DNA from: Firmicutes bacterium UBA5286
Lineage (GTDB): Bacteria > Bacillota > Proteinivoracia > UBA4975
Direction of reading: 5' to 3'
DNA: 63,312 bases
NCBI GenBank assembly: GCA_002408465.1
Contig: DHSM01000007.1
Coordinates: 1 to 63,312, forward strand
Part shown: piece by piece, positions 45,594-54,144 of the stretch
Layout of the letters: every line of letters starts with the position of its first letter
Numbering within the stretch: position 1 is the stretch's first letter
Made by a program: the position numbers and the translations under genes
Notes under the pieces: model-generated
The model's database searches: none
Seen by the model: only the letters and a program-made list of their open reading frames with translations
What the model was told of the DNA's origin: nothing

Positions 45594-46342
45594 TTATTAC
45601 TCACCTCGGAAGAAAGCAACTGATCTGCAGGCACCGGCCGCAACACTTTGGCAGGACTGCCGACAACGATAGTCCTTGCGGGCACGTCCCTGGTCACCAC
45701 CGCCCCCGCAGCGGCAAACCCTTGTTCCTCAATGGTGCGGCCAGGCAGAACCGTGGCATTTGCACCTATTCTTCCCCCATCCTTCACCGTTACGCCCTTA
45801 AAATGTTGAAACCGCTTCTGGCTGCGACCGGCAAAGTTATCATTGCTGGTAATTACCCCGGGGGCGATAAAAACGAAGTCCCCTAAATCCGACCAGGCGG
45901 TAATGTAGGAGTTGGTCTCTAACTTGCAGTAATCGCCTACTCGACAGTGATTTTCAATGGCAACATTTCTGCCAATAATGGTCTTATTGCCTATGATTAC
46001 ATGTTCCCGAATAGTGGCCAAATCTGCCACCAGGCATTCATCGCCGATCTGGCACCCCCGATAAATAACGACACCAGTGCCAATAATACAAGCCTTGCCG
46101 ATTCTAACCGGTTCGAGACTGTCCATGGCAGAAATGGCGCTGGTGACAGCTCGCATGGGCTGCTTGCCAATAACAGTGTTGTCATCTATTCTGACATCTT
46201 CGCCAATGACAGTACCAGCATAAATAGTGACGTTGTTGCCAATGCAGACTCTCTCTCCTATTTCGACATCGGGACCGATGGTGCTGAAGTTGCCTATCTG
46301 AATATTTTTACCCAGCTTTGCCCTTGGATTAATATCTTTCAT
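45590..46342 (-). CDS. Left-handed beta-helix acyltransferase (WbpD-like)
   Basis: A hexapeptide-repeat acyltransferase of 250 residues with long runs of (I/V)G.(N/D)..I units from the N-terminus (LGKNIQIGNFSTIGPDVEIG). It ends in the usual acetyltransferase block RIGANATVLPGRTI followed by GAVVTRDVPARTIVVGSPAK. The segment SNDNFAGRSQKRFQHFKG resembles the active-site loop of sugar 3-N-acetyltransferases such as WbpD. With WbpA-, WbpB- and WbpE-like enzymes in the operon, it is the best candidate for acetylating the 3-amino group of the uronic acid. It is longer than a typical WbpD (about 190 residues), so the assignment is tentative. Confidence 0.78.
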   Translation of the reverse strand: MKDINPRAKLGKNIQIGNFSTIGPDVEIGERVCIGNNVTIYAGTVIGEDVRIDDNTVIGKQPMRAVTSAISAMDSLEPVRIGKACIIGTGVVIYRGCQIGDECLVADLATIREHVIIGNKTIIGRNVAIENHCRVGDYCKLETNSYITAWSDLGDFVFIAPGVITSNDNFAGRSQKRFQHFKGVTVKDGGRIGANATVLPGRTIEEQGFAAAGAVVTRDVPARTIVVGSPAKVLRPVPADQLLSSEVSNK

Positions 46343-47549
46343 TACTCAAGCACCTCCGAATCAAATCATCAAGTTTATTTGCGAGATAGGGGATATCATA
46401 TGATTCTTCTGCGCAGCGCCTGCCCTGCCGTCCCATCTCTTCGGCCTTAGTCTTATCTGCCATTACGGTCATTATTGCTTGTGCTACAGCTTCGGAATCC
46501 TCAGGCGCAACTGAAATCCCCGCCCTTGCATCTTGGACAAGATCATTGGCCACCTTGCCTGAAAAAACAATTGGCCTGCCGCTTGCAAGATAAGTATAGA
46601 GTTTGTTAAGACTGATGCCATATTGATATAGGTCAATATTCTTCATGGCGACAATATTGAGGTTGCACCCTCTTAGTAGGGCAGGAATCAGGGAATAGGG
46701 CTGCTGGCCCATAAAGTGCACGTTATCTAGGCCAATTTTGTCTGTTTCTGCCTTTAAGCGCTCAACTTCTGTACCCTGACCGAAGAGCAGGAAGCAAATT
46801 CTGTCTTCTCCTGCTCCGGCAATTTCCCTGGCAGCTTCGACTATGGTATCAATTTGATTCGCCCTGCCCATGGCGCCTGCATAGACCACCAAAAACTTGT
46901 CCTTATAAGGGTTGAGGATCTCCGCTGCTCTGCTGGCATTATCCTGAGCTAGAAAGTCAAACTCCCGAATGTCGATACCGTTGGAAATATGTGTGATCTT
47001 ATCTTTGTCAATCCTATACCTGCCGCAGATATAAGCATCGGCAGCAGGCAAAAGAGTAATAATATGCTGGGATTTCACATAGGCACGTTTTTCCAGTCCC
47101 CGAAAAAACCAAGCCGGTATGCTTTTATCTGCAATTGCACCCATGTCTATAAGTGTCTGGGGCCATAAATCCCGGACTTCAGCGATAAAGGGCGCCTTGG
47201 CTTTGCGGGCAATCTTCTCGGCAGCCAGCCAGGCGAAAGGATGCACAGAAGAGCCGATGACAAGGTCAGGTTTATAATCCCGGGGCAGACAGCCTTTGAC
47301 TTTGACTGCAAATTGCACCATGTTGATAATTCTGCGGAGCCCATTGCCCTTGTAAGAGCGAGTAGGAACAAAGAAGAATTTTATGCCGTTAGAGCTTATA
47401 TTCTCTGACCTTTGCTCATTGGTCTTGCTGAGATAACTGGAAGCTGCAATGCTAACGGAATAGCCCCGCTCCGCTAACTCCCGGGCCATCTGAAAATGGC
47501 GGCCGGAGCCTGGATTGGCATAATGATTGATTATAAGTATTTCAGGCAT
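46329..47549 (-). CDS. Glycosyltransferase family 4 (WbuB-like)
   Basis: A GT-B enzyme of about 406 residues. It begins MPEILIINHYANPGSGRHFQ; the N-GSGRH block near the start is common in WbuB-type GT4 enzymes. The conserved blocks SVHPFAWLAAEKIARK, HISNGIDI and VYAGAMGRANQ follow. ATG 47549 fits TTAGGTG six bases upstream, better than the GTG at 47558 that overlaps that site. WbuB-type enzymes often add an N-acetyl-fucosamine-type sugar, but the donor here is unknown. It overlaps its downstream neighbour by 14 bases. Confidence 0.85.
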   Translation of the reverse strand: MPEILIINHYANPGSGRHFQMARELAERGYSVSIAASSYLSKTNEQRSENISSNGIKFFFVPTRSYKGNGLRRIINMVQFAVKVKGCLPRDYKPDLVIGSSVHPFAWLAAEKIARKAKAPFIAEVRDLWPQTLIDMGAIADKSIPAWFFRGLEKRAYVKSQHIITLLPAADAYICGRYRIDKDKITHISNGIDIREFDFLAQDNASRAAEILNPYKDKFLVVYAGAMGRANQIDTIVEAAREIAGAGEDRICFLLFGQGTEVERLKAETDKIGLDNVHFMGQQPYSLIPALLRGCNLNIVAMKNIDLYQYGISLNKLYTYLASGRPIVFSGKVANDLVQDARAGISVAPEDSEAVAQAIMTVMADKTKAEEMGRQGRRCAEESYDIPYLANKLDDLIRRCLSNERY

Positions 47550-48639
47550 TTTTTTCACCTAACATTTTTTCATATAAAGATAATAACTTTTTCTCCTGGC
47601 TCTCCCAGTTATACAGGGATTGGTAAGCCCGCTGGCCCTGACGGCCCATCTGGGCCAAATCCCCCCGATTGCTCTCCAATCTTTCAATTGCCTCCCTGAT
47701 AGCATCTGAATCCAGTGGGTCAACTAGTACTCCGCAACCGCTTTTATCTAAGATTTCACGCCAGATGGGAAAGTCAGAAGCCAAAATTGCCATGCCCATG
47801 GCCATGTATTCAAACAGTTTATTAGGCAAAGAGGTTACGTGATTAGGATTAGGAAGCAAGCACATCATTCCCACATCGTATTGAACAAGATGATTGAAGA
47901 AACTGGAATAGGGAATAGATGGAACATATTTAATGTTGTCCAGGTCTCGAATCTCTGCTTCGACACAATGCTGGAATTCTGCGCTGTTAAAATGGCCGAT
48001 GATATCAAATGTTACCGGAACTGTGACCCTTTTCACTGCCTCAATCATATTAAGGACCCCCCGGGGTTGTGTAATGAGGCCAACATATACCAGTTTTAGC
48101 GCCCCCCGGGAGGGCTGCTTAACAGGAGGGGTAAAAGAAATATGGGGATAGTTATTAATTGTATGGACATTTCCTGGCAAATGCTGTTTTAGTTCGTCGG
48201 TAACCACCAGGACCAAATCAAAACAGCGGCAGCACAAATTCTCAAACATTTTGAAAAGAATACAGATTACCCCACGCAGGTATTTAGGAATTGAAGGTTT
48301 GTGACGGATGGTTTTGAAATAATTTTCATGAACATCGTAGACAACTTTTTTGCCGAAGATCTTCGCTATCAGTCCTACTGGTAACAGTTCAGGATCATGA
48401 AAATGGATAACCCTGGCTTCCCTGGACAGGGAAGCTCGAAGCAGCCGCCAACAATTTCCCAGCCTGACCTGCAACTTCTTCCCCTGTGGCAGAGCAACAT
48501 AGGCAACATCTTTTGCCTGCCAACCCTCCACCTCTTGGGCAAAATACTTTATGGAATAGTGCTTGGCCAGGGATAAAACCTGACGGTGATATATCCTGCT
48601 GTCAGAAAGGGGATGGACGCTGGAGATGACATAAATCAT
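47542..48639 (-). CDS. Glycosyltransferase family 4
   Basis: A GT-B enzyme of about 365 residues. ATG 48639 is chosen because GGGAGG lies seven bases upstream; the in-frame ATG at 48654 overlaps that site. It contains VIHFHDPELLPVGLIAKIFG, VYDVHENYFKTI, LVYVGLITQPRGVLNMIEAV and SLPNKLFEYMAMGMAI. The same arrangement (H-D-x-E/D-x-LP, YD-x-HE) is seen in the transferase at 35973, suggesting the two are related. It overlaps the next gene by eight bases. The sugar is unknown. Confidence 0.86.
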   Translation of the reverse strand: MIYVISSVHPLSDSRIYHRQVLSLAKHYSIKYFAQEVEGWQAKDVAYVALPQGKKLQVRLGNCWRLLRASLSREARVIHFHDPELLPVGLIAKIFGKKVVYDVHENYFKTIRHKPSIPKYLRGVICILFKMFENLCCRCFDLVLVVTDELKQHLPGNVHTINNYPHISFTPPVKQPSRGALKLVYVGLITQPRGVLNMIEAVKRVTVPVTFDIIGHFNSAEFQHCVEAEIRDLDNIKYVPSIPYSSFFNHLVQYDVGMMCLLPNPNHVTSLPNKLFEYMAMGMAILASDFPIWREILDKSGCGVLVDPLDSDAIREAIERLESNRGDLAQMGRQGQRAYQSLYNWESQEKKLLSLYEKMLGEKNA

Positions 48640-48657
48640 CAGGTTTCCTCCCATCAG

Positions 48658-49740
48658 TTAGCGCTGTTTGAGATTAGCTTCTCTCATGTCCAGGGTTGAA
48701 AAATTCATTAATGGCATAGCGACAGGCAACCCTGTTAACTGAGACTTGTAGGCGGCCAAGATAATTTCCACGGCTTTTTTCCCTGCTCTGCCGTCGATAT
48801 ACGGTTTGCGCTCTTCCTGAACGGCCTTGACAAAATCCTTGTACAGGGGTATATGTCCAGCCCCGTATACTGTATCTGGATCAGGTTGGTTCGAATTATC
48901 AATCAAGTCTTCACCAGGTACATTCCATACCTCAATTTTGTTAACTGCCAAACCGCCGATACATACCGTACCAGTTTCCCCGAAGATATTTAATGTCTCT
49001 TCAAGGTTAGCTGGATAAACGCAAGCGCTGCCTTCAACGATGCCAATAGCCCCATTGGCAAAGCGAATGACGATGGCACCGAAATCCTCCGCCTCAATAT
49101 CCCGGAGGTAATTTCCCGTTTGGGCAAAGACTGTCACTGCCTCCTCACCTAGCATCCATTGGAGTAGATCGATATTGTGCAAACACTGATTCATCAAGGT
49201 GCCGCCATCCATTGCCCAGGTTCCGCGCCAGGGGGCTTGATTATAATAGTCCTGATTGCGGTTCCAGCGGATACAGGCCGTTCCGCTTAGTACGCGACCC
49301 AATTTGTCTTTCTGGAGAGCCTGACGCAATTTCTGCACCGGAGGGTTAAAGCGGTTTTGATGGCACAGGCCCAGGGCTAATCCTTTTTCTTCTGCGGAGG
49401 CAATCATTTTATTGCAATCACTTGTGGATAGGGCCATGGGTTTTTCAACCAAGACATGCTTGCCCGCCTCTAAACTGGCCAAGGCATGCTCTGCATGGTA
49501 CCCGCTTTCTGTAGCAATGGCGATGATATCAAGATCCGTTATTTTCAGCATATCTTTGTAATCCATGTACTTCCTGGGCTGTTTGCCTGTTTTTTTATTA
49601 TACATAGCTGCCGCCGTTTCCATTTTAGCGGGAATCAAATCTGCCACGGCAACTAGCTCACAGATATCTTCGTTCGCTGCTATTGCTTCAATGTGTTTCT
49701 TGGAAATTCTACCGCAGCCTACTAATCCGATTTTCAACAT
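48658..49740 (-). CDS. wbpB: Gfo/Idh/MocA oxidoreductase (WbpB/WlbA-like)
   Basis: Expected to oxidise C3 of UDP-N-acetyl-glucosaminuronic acid, giving the 3-keto sugar that WbpE then aminates. The 360-residue product has an N-terminal Rossmann fold (KIGLVGCGRISKKHIEAI), the family lysine in HVLVEKPMALS, and the block WRGTWAMDGGTLMNQCLHN followed by IDLLQWMLG. The substrate domain signature GLCHQNRFNPPVQKLR is like that of WlbA/WbpB. It lies 11 bases downstream of the WbpA-like dehydrogenase, the order expected for consecutive steps. The AGGAGGTAACTT site supports the start. Confidence 0.88.
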   Translation of the reverse strand: MLKIGLVGCGRISKKHIEAIAANEDICELVAVADLIPAKMETAAAMYNKKTGKQPRKYMDYKDMLKITDLDIIAIATESGYHAEHALASLEAGKHVLVEKPMALSTSDCNKMIASAEEKGLALGLCHQNRFNPPVQKLRQALQKDKLGRVLSGTACIRWNRNQDYYNQAPWRGTWAMDGGTLMNQCLHNIDLLQWMLGEEAVTVFAQTGNYLRDIEAEDFGAIVIRFANGAIGIVEGSACVYPANLEETLNIFGETGTVCIGGLAVNKIEVWNVPGEDLIDNSNQPDPDTVYGAGHIPLYKDFVKAVQEERKPYIDGRAGKKAVEIILAAYKSQLTGLPVAMPLMNFSTLDMREANLKQR

Positions 49741-49750
49741 AAGTTACCTC

Positions 49751-51067
49751 CTAGAGCTTGCTGATTTTTTCAGACTCCATTCCGGCACAGGCGTTGCGTG
49801 TGTCAAGAATGAGCCTGGAATGTGCAACAATCACGGGATAGTCGTAGTTACTATGGTCGGTAGTGATAATGACAATATCCGCCTCTGCCAACACTTTCGG
49901 AGTCAGTTCCACCGAGGTATAGTTCCTGCCGTGGTGGCTGAAACTGGGAATGTATGGATCATTATAGAGTATATCGGCATCTTCCTGCTGCAAGATATCA
50001 ATGATTTTGAGCACTGGGGATTCCCGTAAATCGTCAATATCTTTTTTATAGGCCGCTCCCAAAAGCAATACTTTTGAGCTATTCAAGGGTTTTTTTACCT
50101 TATTGAGCAACCTTGCAGCCTTGTCAACAACAAATTGCGGCATAGACTGATTAATTTCTCCTGCCAGCTCGATAAGGCGGGTATGATAATCGTATTCCCG
50201 TGCCTTCCAAGTCAGGTAGTAAGGGTCAATGGGAATGCAATGGCCGCCCAAACCGGGCCCGGGATAAAAGGCCATAAAACCATAGGGTTTGGTTTTCGCT
50301 GCCTCAATTACCTCCCAAACATCAATACCCATCTTATTGCACAAGATGGCCATCTCGTTTGCCAAAGCGATATTAATATTACGAAACGTATTCTCCAGGA
50401 TCTTTTCCATCTCGGCAACCTTGGGAGAGGAAACAACGTGGACATCACCATCTAAAACACTAGAGTAAAGCATCTGGGCCAGTTGAGAACATTCAGGAGT
50501 TACACCGCCAATAACCTTTGGGGTATTCTTTGTCTTATATTGCTTGTTGCCGGGATCCACCCGTTCAGGTGAAAAAGCCAGAAAGAATTCCTTGCCGCAG
50601 GCCATACCGGTGCTTTCCAGGATTGGCTGGACTATTTCTTCTGTAGTTCCGGGATAGGTTGTGCTTTCTAATATCACCAAGGTGCCTGGGCGCAAATACT
50701 TGGCCACATCCCGAGATGAACTCTCTACATAAGAGGTGTCCGGCTGGTAATAGCGGTCCAAAGGAGTCGGCACACAGATAGCGATACAATCAGCCTTGGG
50801 CATTTCACTATAGTCAGTAGTAGCTCTTAGGTACCCGCTTTGCACCATTTCATTAAGATCAGAATCTACCACATCGCCGATATAGTTAATGCCCTTGTTG
50901 ACCAAGTTAACACGCTTTTGCTGAACATCCAGACCAATGACTTTATATCCTGCCTTAGCCTTTTCGACTGCCAGGGGCAGGCCGACGTACCCAAGCCCGA
51001 TTACTGCTATAACAGCCGTCTTTTCTTGCAACTTATTCTTAAGGGAATTTGCCAATGGATTTATCAT
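49751..51067 (-). CDS. wbpA: UDP-N-acetylglucosamine 6-dehydrogenase
   Basis: Oxidises UDP-GlcNAc to UDP-GlcNAc-uronic acid with two NAD+ in the cytoplasm. The product of about 438 residues has AVIGLGYVGLPLAVEKAKAG, the central NVLAxE-type region (ENTFRNINIALANEMAILCN) and the catalytic cysteine in GPGLGGHCIPIDPYYL. A C-terminal domain with LLLGAAYKKDIDDLRESP follows. ATG 51067 fits AAGAGGTG six bases upstream. It lies between the aminotransferase and oxidoreductase genes, so three successive enzymes of the WbpA-WbpB-WbpE route are neighbours. A related specificity such as UDP-ManNAc dehydrogenase cannot be fully excluded from motifs. Confidence 0.9.
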   Translation of the reverse strand: MINPLANSLKNKLQEKTAVIAVIGLGYVGLPLAVEKAKAGYKVIGLDVQQKRVNLVNKGINYIGDVVDSDLNEMVQSGYLRATTDYSEMPKADCIAICVPTPLDRYYQPDTSYVESSSRDVAKYLRPGTLVILESTTYPGTTEEIVQPILESTGMACGKEFFLAFSPERVDPGNKQYKTKNTPKVIGGVTPECSQLAQMLYSSVLDGDVHVVSSPKVAEMEKILENTFRNINIALANEMAILCNKMGIDVWEVIEAAKTKPYGFMAFYPGPGLGGHCIPIDPYYLTWKAREYDYHTRLIELAGEINQSMPQFVVDKAARLLNKVKKPLNSSKVLLLGAAYKKDIDDLRESPVLKIIDILQQEDADILYNDPYIPSFSHHGRNYTSVELTPKVLAEADIVIITTDHSNYDYPVIVAHSRLILDTRNACAGMESEKISKL

Positions 51068-51079
51068 TACATACACCTC

Positions 51080-52177
51080 TTATGCAAAGAATTCACGAAC
51101 AGATTGAATAACGTAGTCCTGAGCCTGCAAGGTCATTTCTGGATATAGGGGGAGGGCAAAGGCTGTTTTACAAGCATTTTCAGCCACTGGTAAACTTCCC
51201 TCCTGATAACCCAAATCCCGATATACCTCTTGAAGATGCAAGGGCAGGGGGTAATAATGTCCGGTGGCAATACCTTTGTCTTTTAGATATGAACTTATTT
51301 CATCTCGTTTAGGACTGCGCAAATTATAAAGATGGTAAACATGGGTGCCAGTGACTTCAACGGGCAAGGTCAAGGGTAGGCCCGCAAAAGCCTGGTTATA
51401 GCGAACTGCCAATTCTCTGCGCCGCCCATTCCAGCTATCCAGATGCCGCAATTTAATGCGCAGAATCGCGGCTTGAATTTCATCTAAGCGGCTGTTTTGC
51501 CCAACTACCTCATGGAGATATTTTTGTTTGCTGCCATGGAGGCGAAGCAAACGCAGATCTTCGGCGAGCTTGTCATCATTGGTGGTAATCATGCCACCAT
51601 CGCCATAACAGCCGAGGTTTTTGGTGGGAAAAAAGGAAAAGGCAGCGGCCTTACCCAAAGTTCCGGCCATTTTACCGTTATAACTGGAGCCGATAGCCTG
51701 GCAGGCATCCTCCAGAAGGAAGAGTTGGTGTTTTTCAGCGATTTGCTGTAATTTATCCATTGCGCATGGTTGTCCAAAAATATGCACTGGCAAAATAGCC
51801 TTGGTCCTTGGCGTGATAGCTGCCTCAACCTGATCCTCATCAAGATTCATGGTATCGGGGCGCAGATCGACAAAGACCGGCTTGCCGCCGCAGAGAGAGA
51901 CCGTTTCAGCACTGGCAAAAAAGGTAAAGGGAGTAGTGATTACCTCGTCGCCTGGGCCAATGCCCAGAGCACGAAAAATTAAAAAGAGGGCATCAGTGCC
52001 ATTAGCGACTGCTATTGCATGTTTTACCCTGATGTACTTGGCAGCCTCCTCCTCGAACCTCTTGACATTTGCCCCCATTACGTACTGGCCGCTAGCTAGG
52101 ACCTGGCTGACTGCAGGGAGAATTTCCTTTTCAAGCTCTCTGTATTGTTCGGTTAGGTCCAACAGAGATAGTTTCAT
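51080..52177 (-). CDS. DegT-family aminotransferase (WbpE-like)
   Basis: A PLP-dependent sugar aminotransferase of 365 residues. The PLP lysine is in AFSFFPTKNLGCYGDGGMI. Family blocks include ANGTDALFLIFRALGI, TTPFTFFASAETVS and EDACQAIGSSYNGK. It is followed closely by the WbpA- and WbpB-like genes. This makes it the best candidate for the WbpE step, 3-amination of the oxidised uronic acid with glutamate as amino donor. A role in the bacillosamine branch is the alternative. It starts nine bases after the dehydratase gene. Confidence 0.9.
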   Translation of the reverse strand: MKLSLLDLTEQYRELEKEILPAVSQVLASGQYVMGANVKRFEEEAAKYIRVKHAIAVANGTDALFLIFRALGIGPGDEVITTPFTFFASAETVSLCGGKPVFVDLRPDTMNLDEDQVEAAITPRTKAILPVHIFGQPCAMDKLQQIAEKHQLFLLEDACQAIGSSYNGKMAGTLGKAAAFSFFPTKNLGCYGDGGMITTNDDKLAEDLRLLRLHGSKQKYLHEVVGQNSRLDEIQAAILRIKLRHLDSWNGRRRELAVRYNQAFAGLPLTLPVEVTGTHVYHLYNLRSPKRDEISSYLKDKGIATGHYYPLPLHLQEVYRDLGYQEGSLPVAENACKTAFALPLYPEMTLQAQDYVIQSVREFFA

Positions 52178-52186
52178 TTTTCCACC

Positions 52187-54064
52187 TCAATCCATCTTTA
52201 TGATATCCGGGACAAAAGCATCTGCTGCCTGAGAATCATCGTTGGCTGCAGGTCTGAAGCCTGGAACAACTTGCTTAAGCACATTTACCACTTCGGAGTT
52301 GGAAGACTGCAACAATGTAGCTCGTAAGCTTTCTACTTCCTGGCGGTACAATTGCAGGTCATTGATACAATCATTTTTCAAGACAAAAATTTTATCATGG
52401 CAGGTTGTATCAACGGACTCATCGCCAAGATGAAGTTCTTCAAATAACTTTTCACCAGGACGCAAGCCAATAAATTCAATGGGGATATCCACATCTGGCT
52501 TGAATCCTGAAAGTTTTATCAGGTCTCGAGCCAAATCAACTATTTTTACTGGGTTGCCCATATCCAGCACAAAAATTTCGCCCCCCTTAGCCATAGCAGA
52601 AGCCTGAATAACCAGCTGAACAGCCTCCGGTATAGTCATGAAAAAGCGGGTCACTTCGGGATGGGTGACCAGCACCGGTCCACCCGCAGCAATTTGACGC
52701 TTGAAAATTGGGATGACACTGCCGTTGCTGCCCAAAACATTGCCGAAACGAACTGCCACAAACTCTGTGTCGCTGTTCTTATTCAGATGTTGAATAGCAA
52801 GTTCGGCCACTCTCTTACTGGCCCCCATAACATTAGTAGGGTTGACGGCTTTGTCGGTAGAGATTAGGACAAATCGCTGGGACTTATAGCGGCTGGCCGC
52901 TTCTGCCACGTTAATGGTGCCAAAGACATTGTTCTTAATTGCTTCGCCTGGACTGTTTTCCATTAAAGGCACATGTTTATGAGCGGCGGCATGAAAAACG
53001 ATGTCGGGACGATATGTGGAAAATATCTGATCAATCCTCACCTTATCCCTGACACTGCCAATAAGAACCTGCCGAGGAATATCTGAATAAATTCTCTCCA
53101 GTTCCAATTGCAGTTCATACATATTATTTTCATAGATGTCCAGTAAGACAAGAAGCTTTGGCTTGAATCCAGCAATCTGCCGACAGAGTTCGGAACCTAT
53201 AGATCCCCCAGCCCCAGTTACCAGCACAATTTTTCCAGAAACATACGAGCTGATGCCCTCTGAGTCCAAATTAACCGCTGGGCGGCCAAGAAGATCTTCA
53301 ATCTTAACATCTTGGATTTGATTAATAGAAACCTTGCCATCCAAAATTTTGTACACCCCCGGCAATCGACGCAACCGGCATCCAGTCTCTTTGCACTGGT
53401 TGATTATATCCCGGATATTCTGTTCATTGGCCGAGGGAATAGCTATAATAATTTCAGAAATTAATAGCCTATCAACAGTTTCCTGGAGCAGATTCATGCC
53501 GCCCAAAACAGGAACAGAGTGAATTCTTGTCTTCCATTTATTCTCGTCCTCATCCAGAACTGCAACGGGAACGCGCTTGAGTTCAGGATGTTCCCGCAAT
53601 TCCCTAATTACCATTGACCCCGCAGAACCTGCTCCGATGACTAGCACATCGATATGTTTTTCCAAGGTTCCCCGGGTGCGGCGCAAAGAGTCTATAGCCC
53701 GGATGATAAAACGTGATCCTCCTACAAAGGCCACCAGGATAAACCACTGCAGCACATAAATACTGCGGGGAAGGCTGTCGGGTATAATCCGGAAAATTAT
53801 ATATACAACCAAACAATATATACTGACCCCAGCAATAACGGTCAAGAGCTCATCGACGCTGGCATATCGCCAGAGATTATTGTACATTTTAAAAGCCCTG
53901 AAAATAAGGACCCCCATTACCGCCATAGGCAAACTGTATGTCCAAGCAATATTAATAAAACGCTCTGGCACATTGCCATCAAACCGCAGCAATAAAGCAA
54001 TGGCTACGGCGAGGATAAGAATAATAATATCAAATATTACCAGACCCCATTGTCTGCGTATCAT
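52187..54064 (-). CDS. Membrane-bound UDP-sugar 4,6-dehydratase (PglF/CapD family)
   Basis: Makes the UDP-4-keto-6-deoxy sugar that begins the bacillosamine route. The product of about 625 residues has four N-terminal transmembrane segments and a first nucleotide-binding region (IDVLVIGAGSAGSMVIRELR). It ends in an extended SDR catalytic domain with VTGAGGSIGSELCRQI, AAAHKHVPLMENSP and the PglF-type active site STDKAVNPTNVMGASKR, where Met replaces the usual Tyr. ATG 54064 fits the GTGGGGGG site; the ATG at 54070 is too close to it. It is the first polysaccharide-specific gene after the phosphohexomutase. Long PglF-like proteins with this layout are common in Gram-positive polymer operons. 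Confidence 0.9.
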   Translation of the reverse strand: MIRRQWGLVIFDIIILILAVAIALLLRFDGNVPERFINIAWTYSLPMAVMGVLIFRAFKMYNNLWRYASVDELLTVIAGVSIYCLVVYIIFRIIPDSLPRSIYVLQWFILVAFVGGSRFIIRAIDSLRRTRGTLEKHIDVLVIGAGSAGSMVIRELREHPELKRVPVAVLDEDENKWKTRIHSVPVLGGMNLLQETVDRLLISEIIIAIPSANEQNIRDIINQCKETGCRLRRLPGVYKILDGKVSINQIQDVKIEDLLGRPAVNLDSEGISSYVSGKIVLVTGAGGSIGSELCRQIAGFKPKLLVLLDIYENNMYELQLELERIYSDIPRQVLIGSVRDKVRIDQIFSTYRPDIVFHAAAHKHVPLMENSPGEAIKNNVFGTINVAEAASRYKSQRFVLISTDKAVNPTNVMGASKRVAELAIQHLNKNSDTEFVAVRFGNVLGSNGSVIPIFKRQIAAGGPVLVTHPEVTRFFMTIPEAVQLVIQASAMAKGGEIFVLDMGNPVKIVDLARDLIKLSGFKPDVDIPIEFIGLRPGEKLFEELHLGDESVDTTCHDKIFVLKNDCINDLQLYRQEVESLRATLLQSSNSEVVNVLKQVVPGFRPAANDDSQAADAFVPDIIKMD

Positions 54065-54144
54065 CTTCATCCCCCCACTTATCTATTTCAATAAAAAACA
54101 TAAATATCCTTTTCTTGAAAAGTTTTGTTTGCTTCCAGCCTCAT

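Noticed and set aside
34997..46342. LpxD-like and other hexapeptide acyltransferases as evidence for a lipopolysaccharide-bearing outer membrane
   Set aside because: No other lipid A, BamA or Lpt gene is present, and the surface proteins and sortase are of the monoderm type. Such acyltransferases are common in Gram-positive polymer operons.
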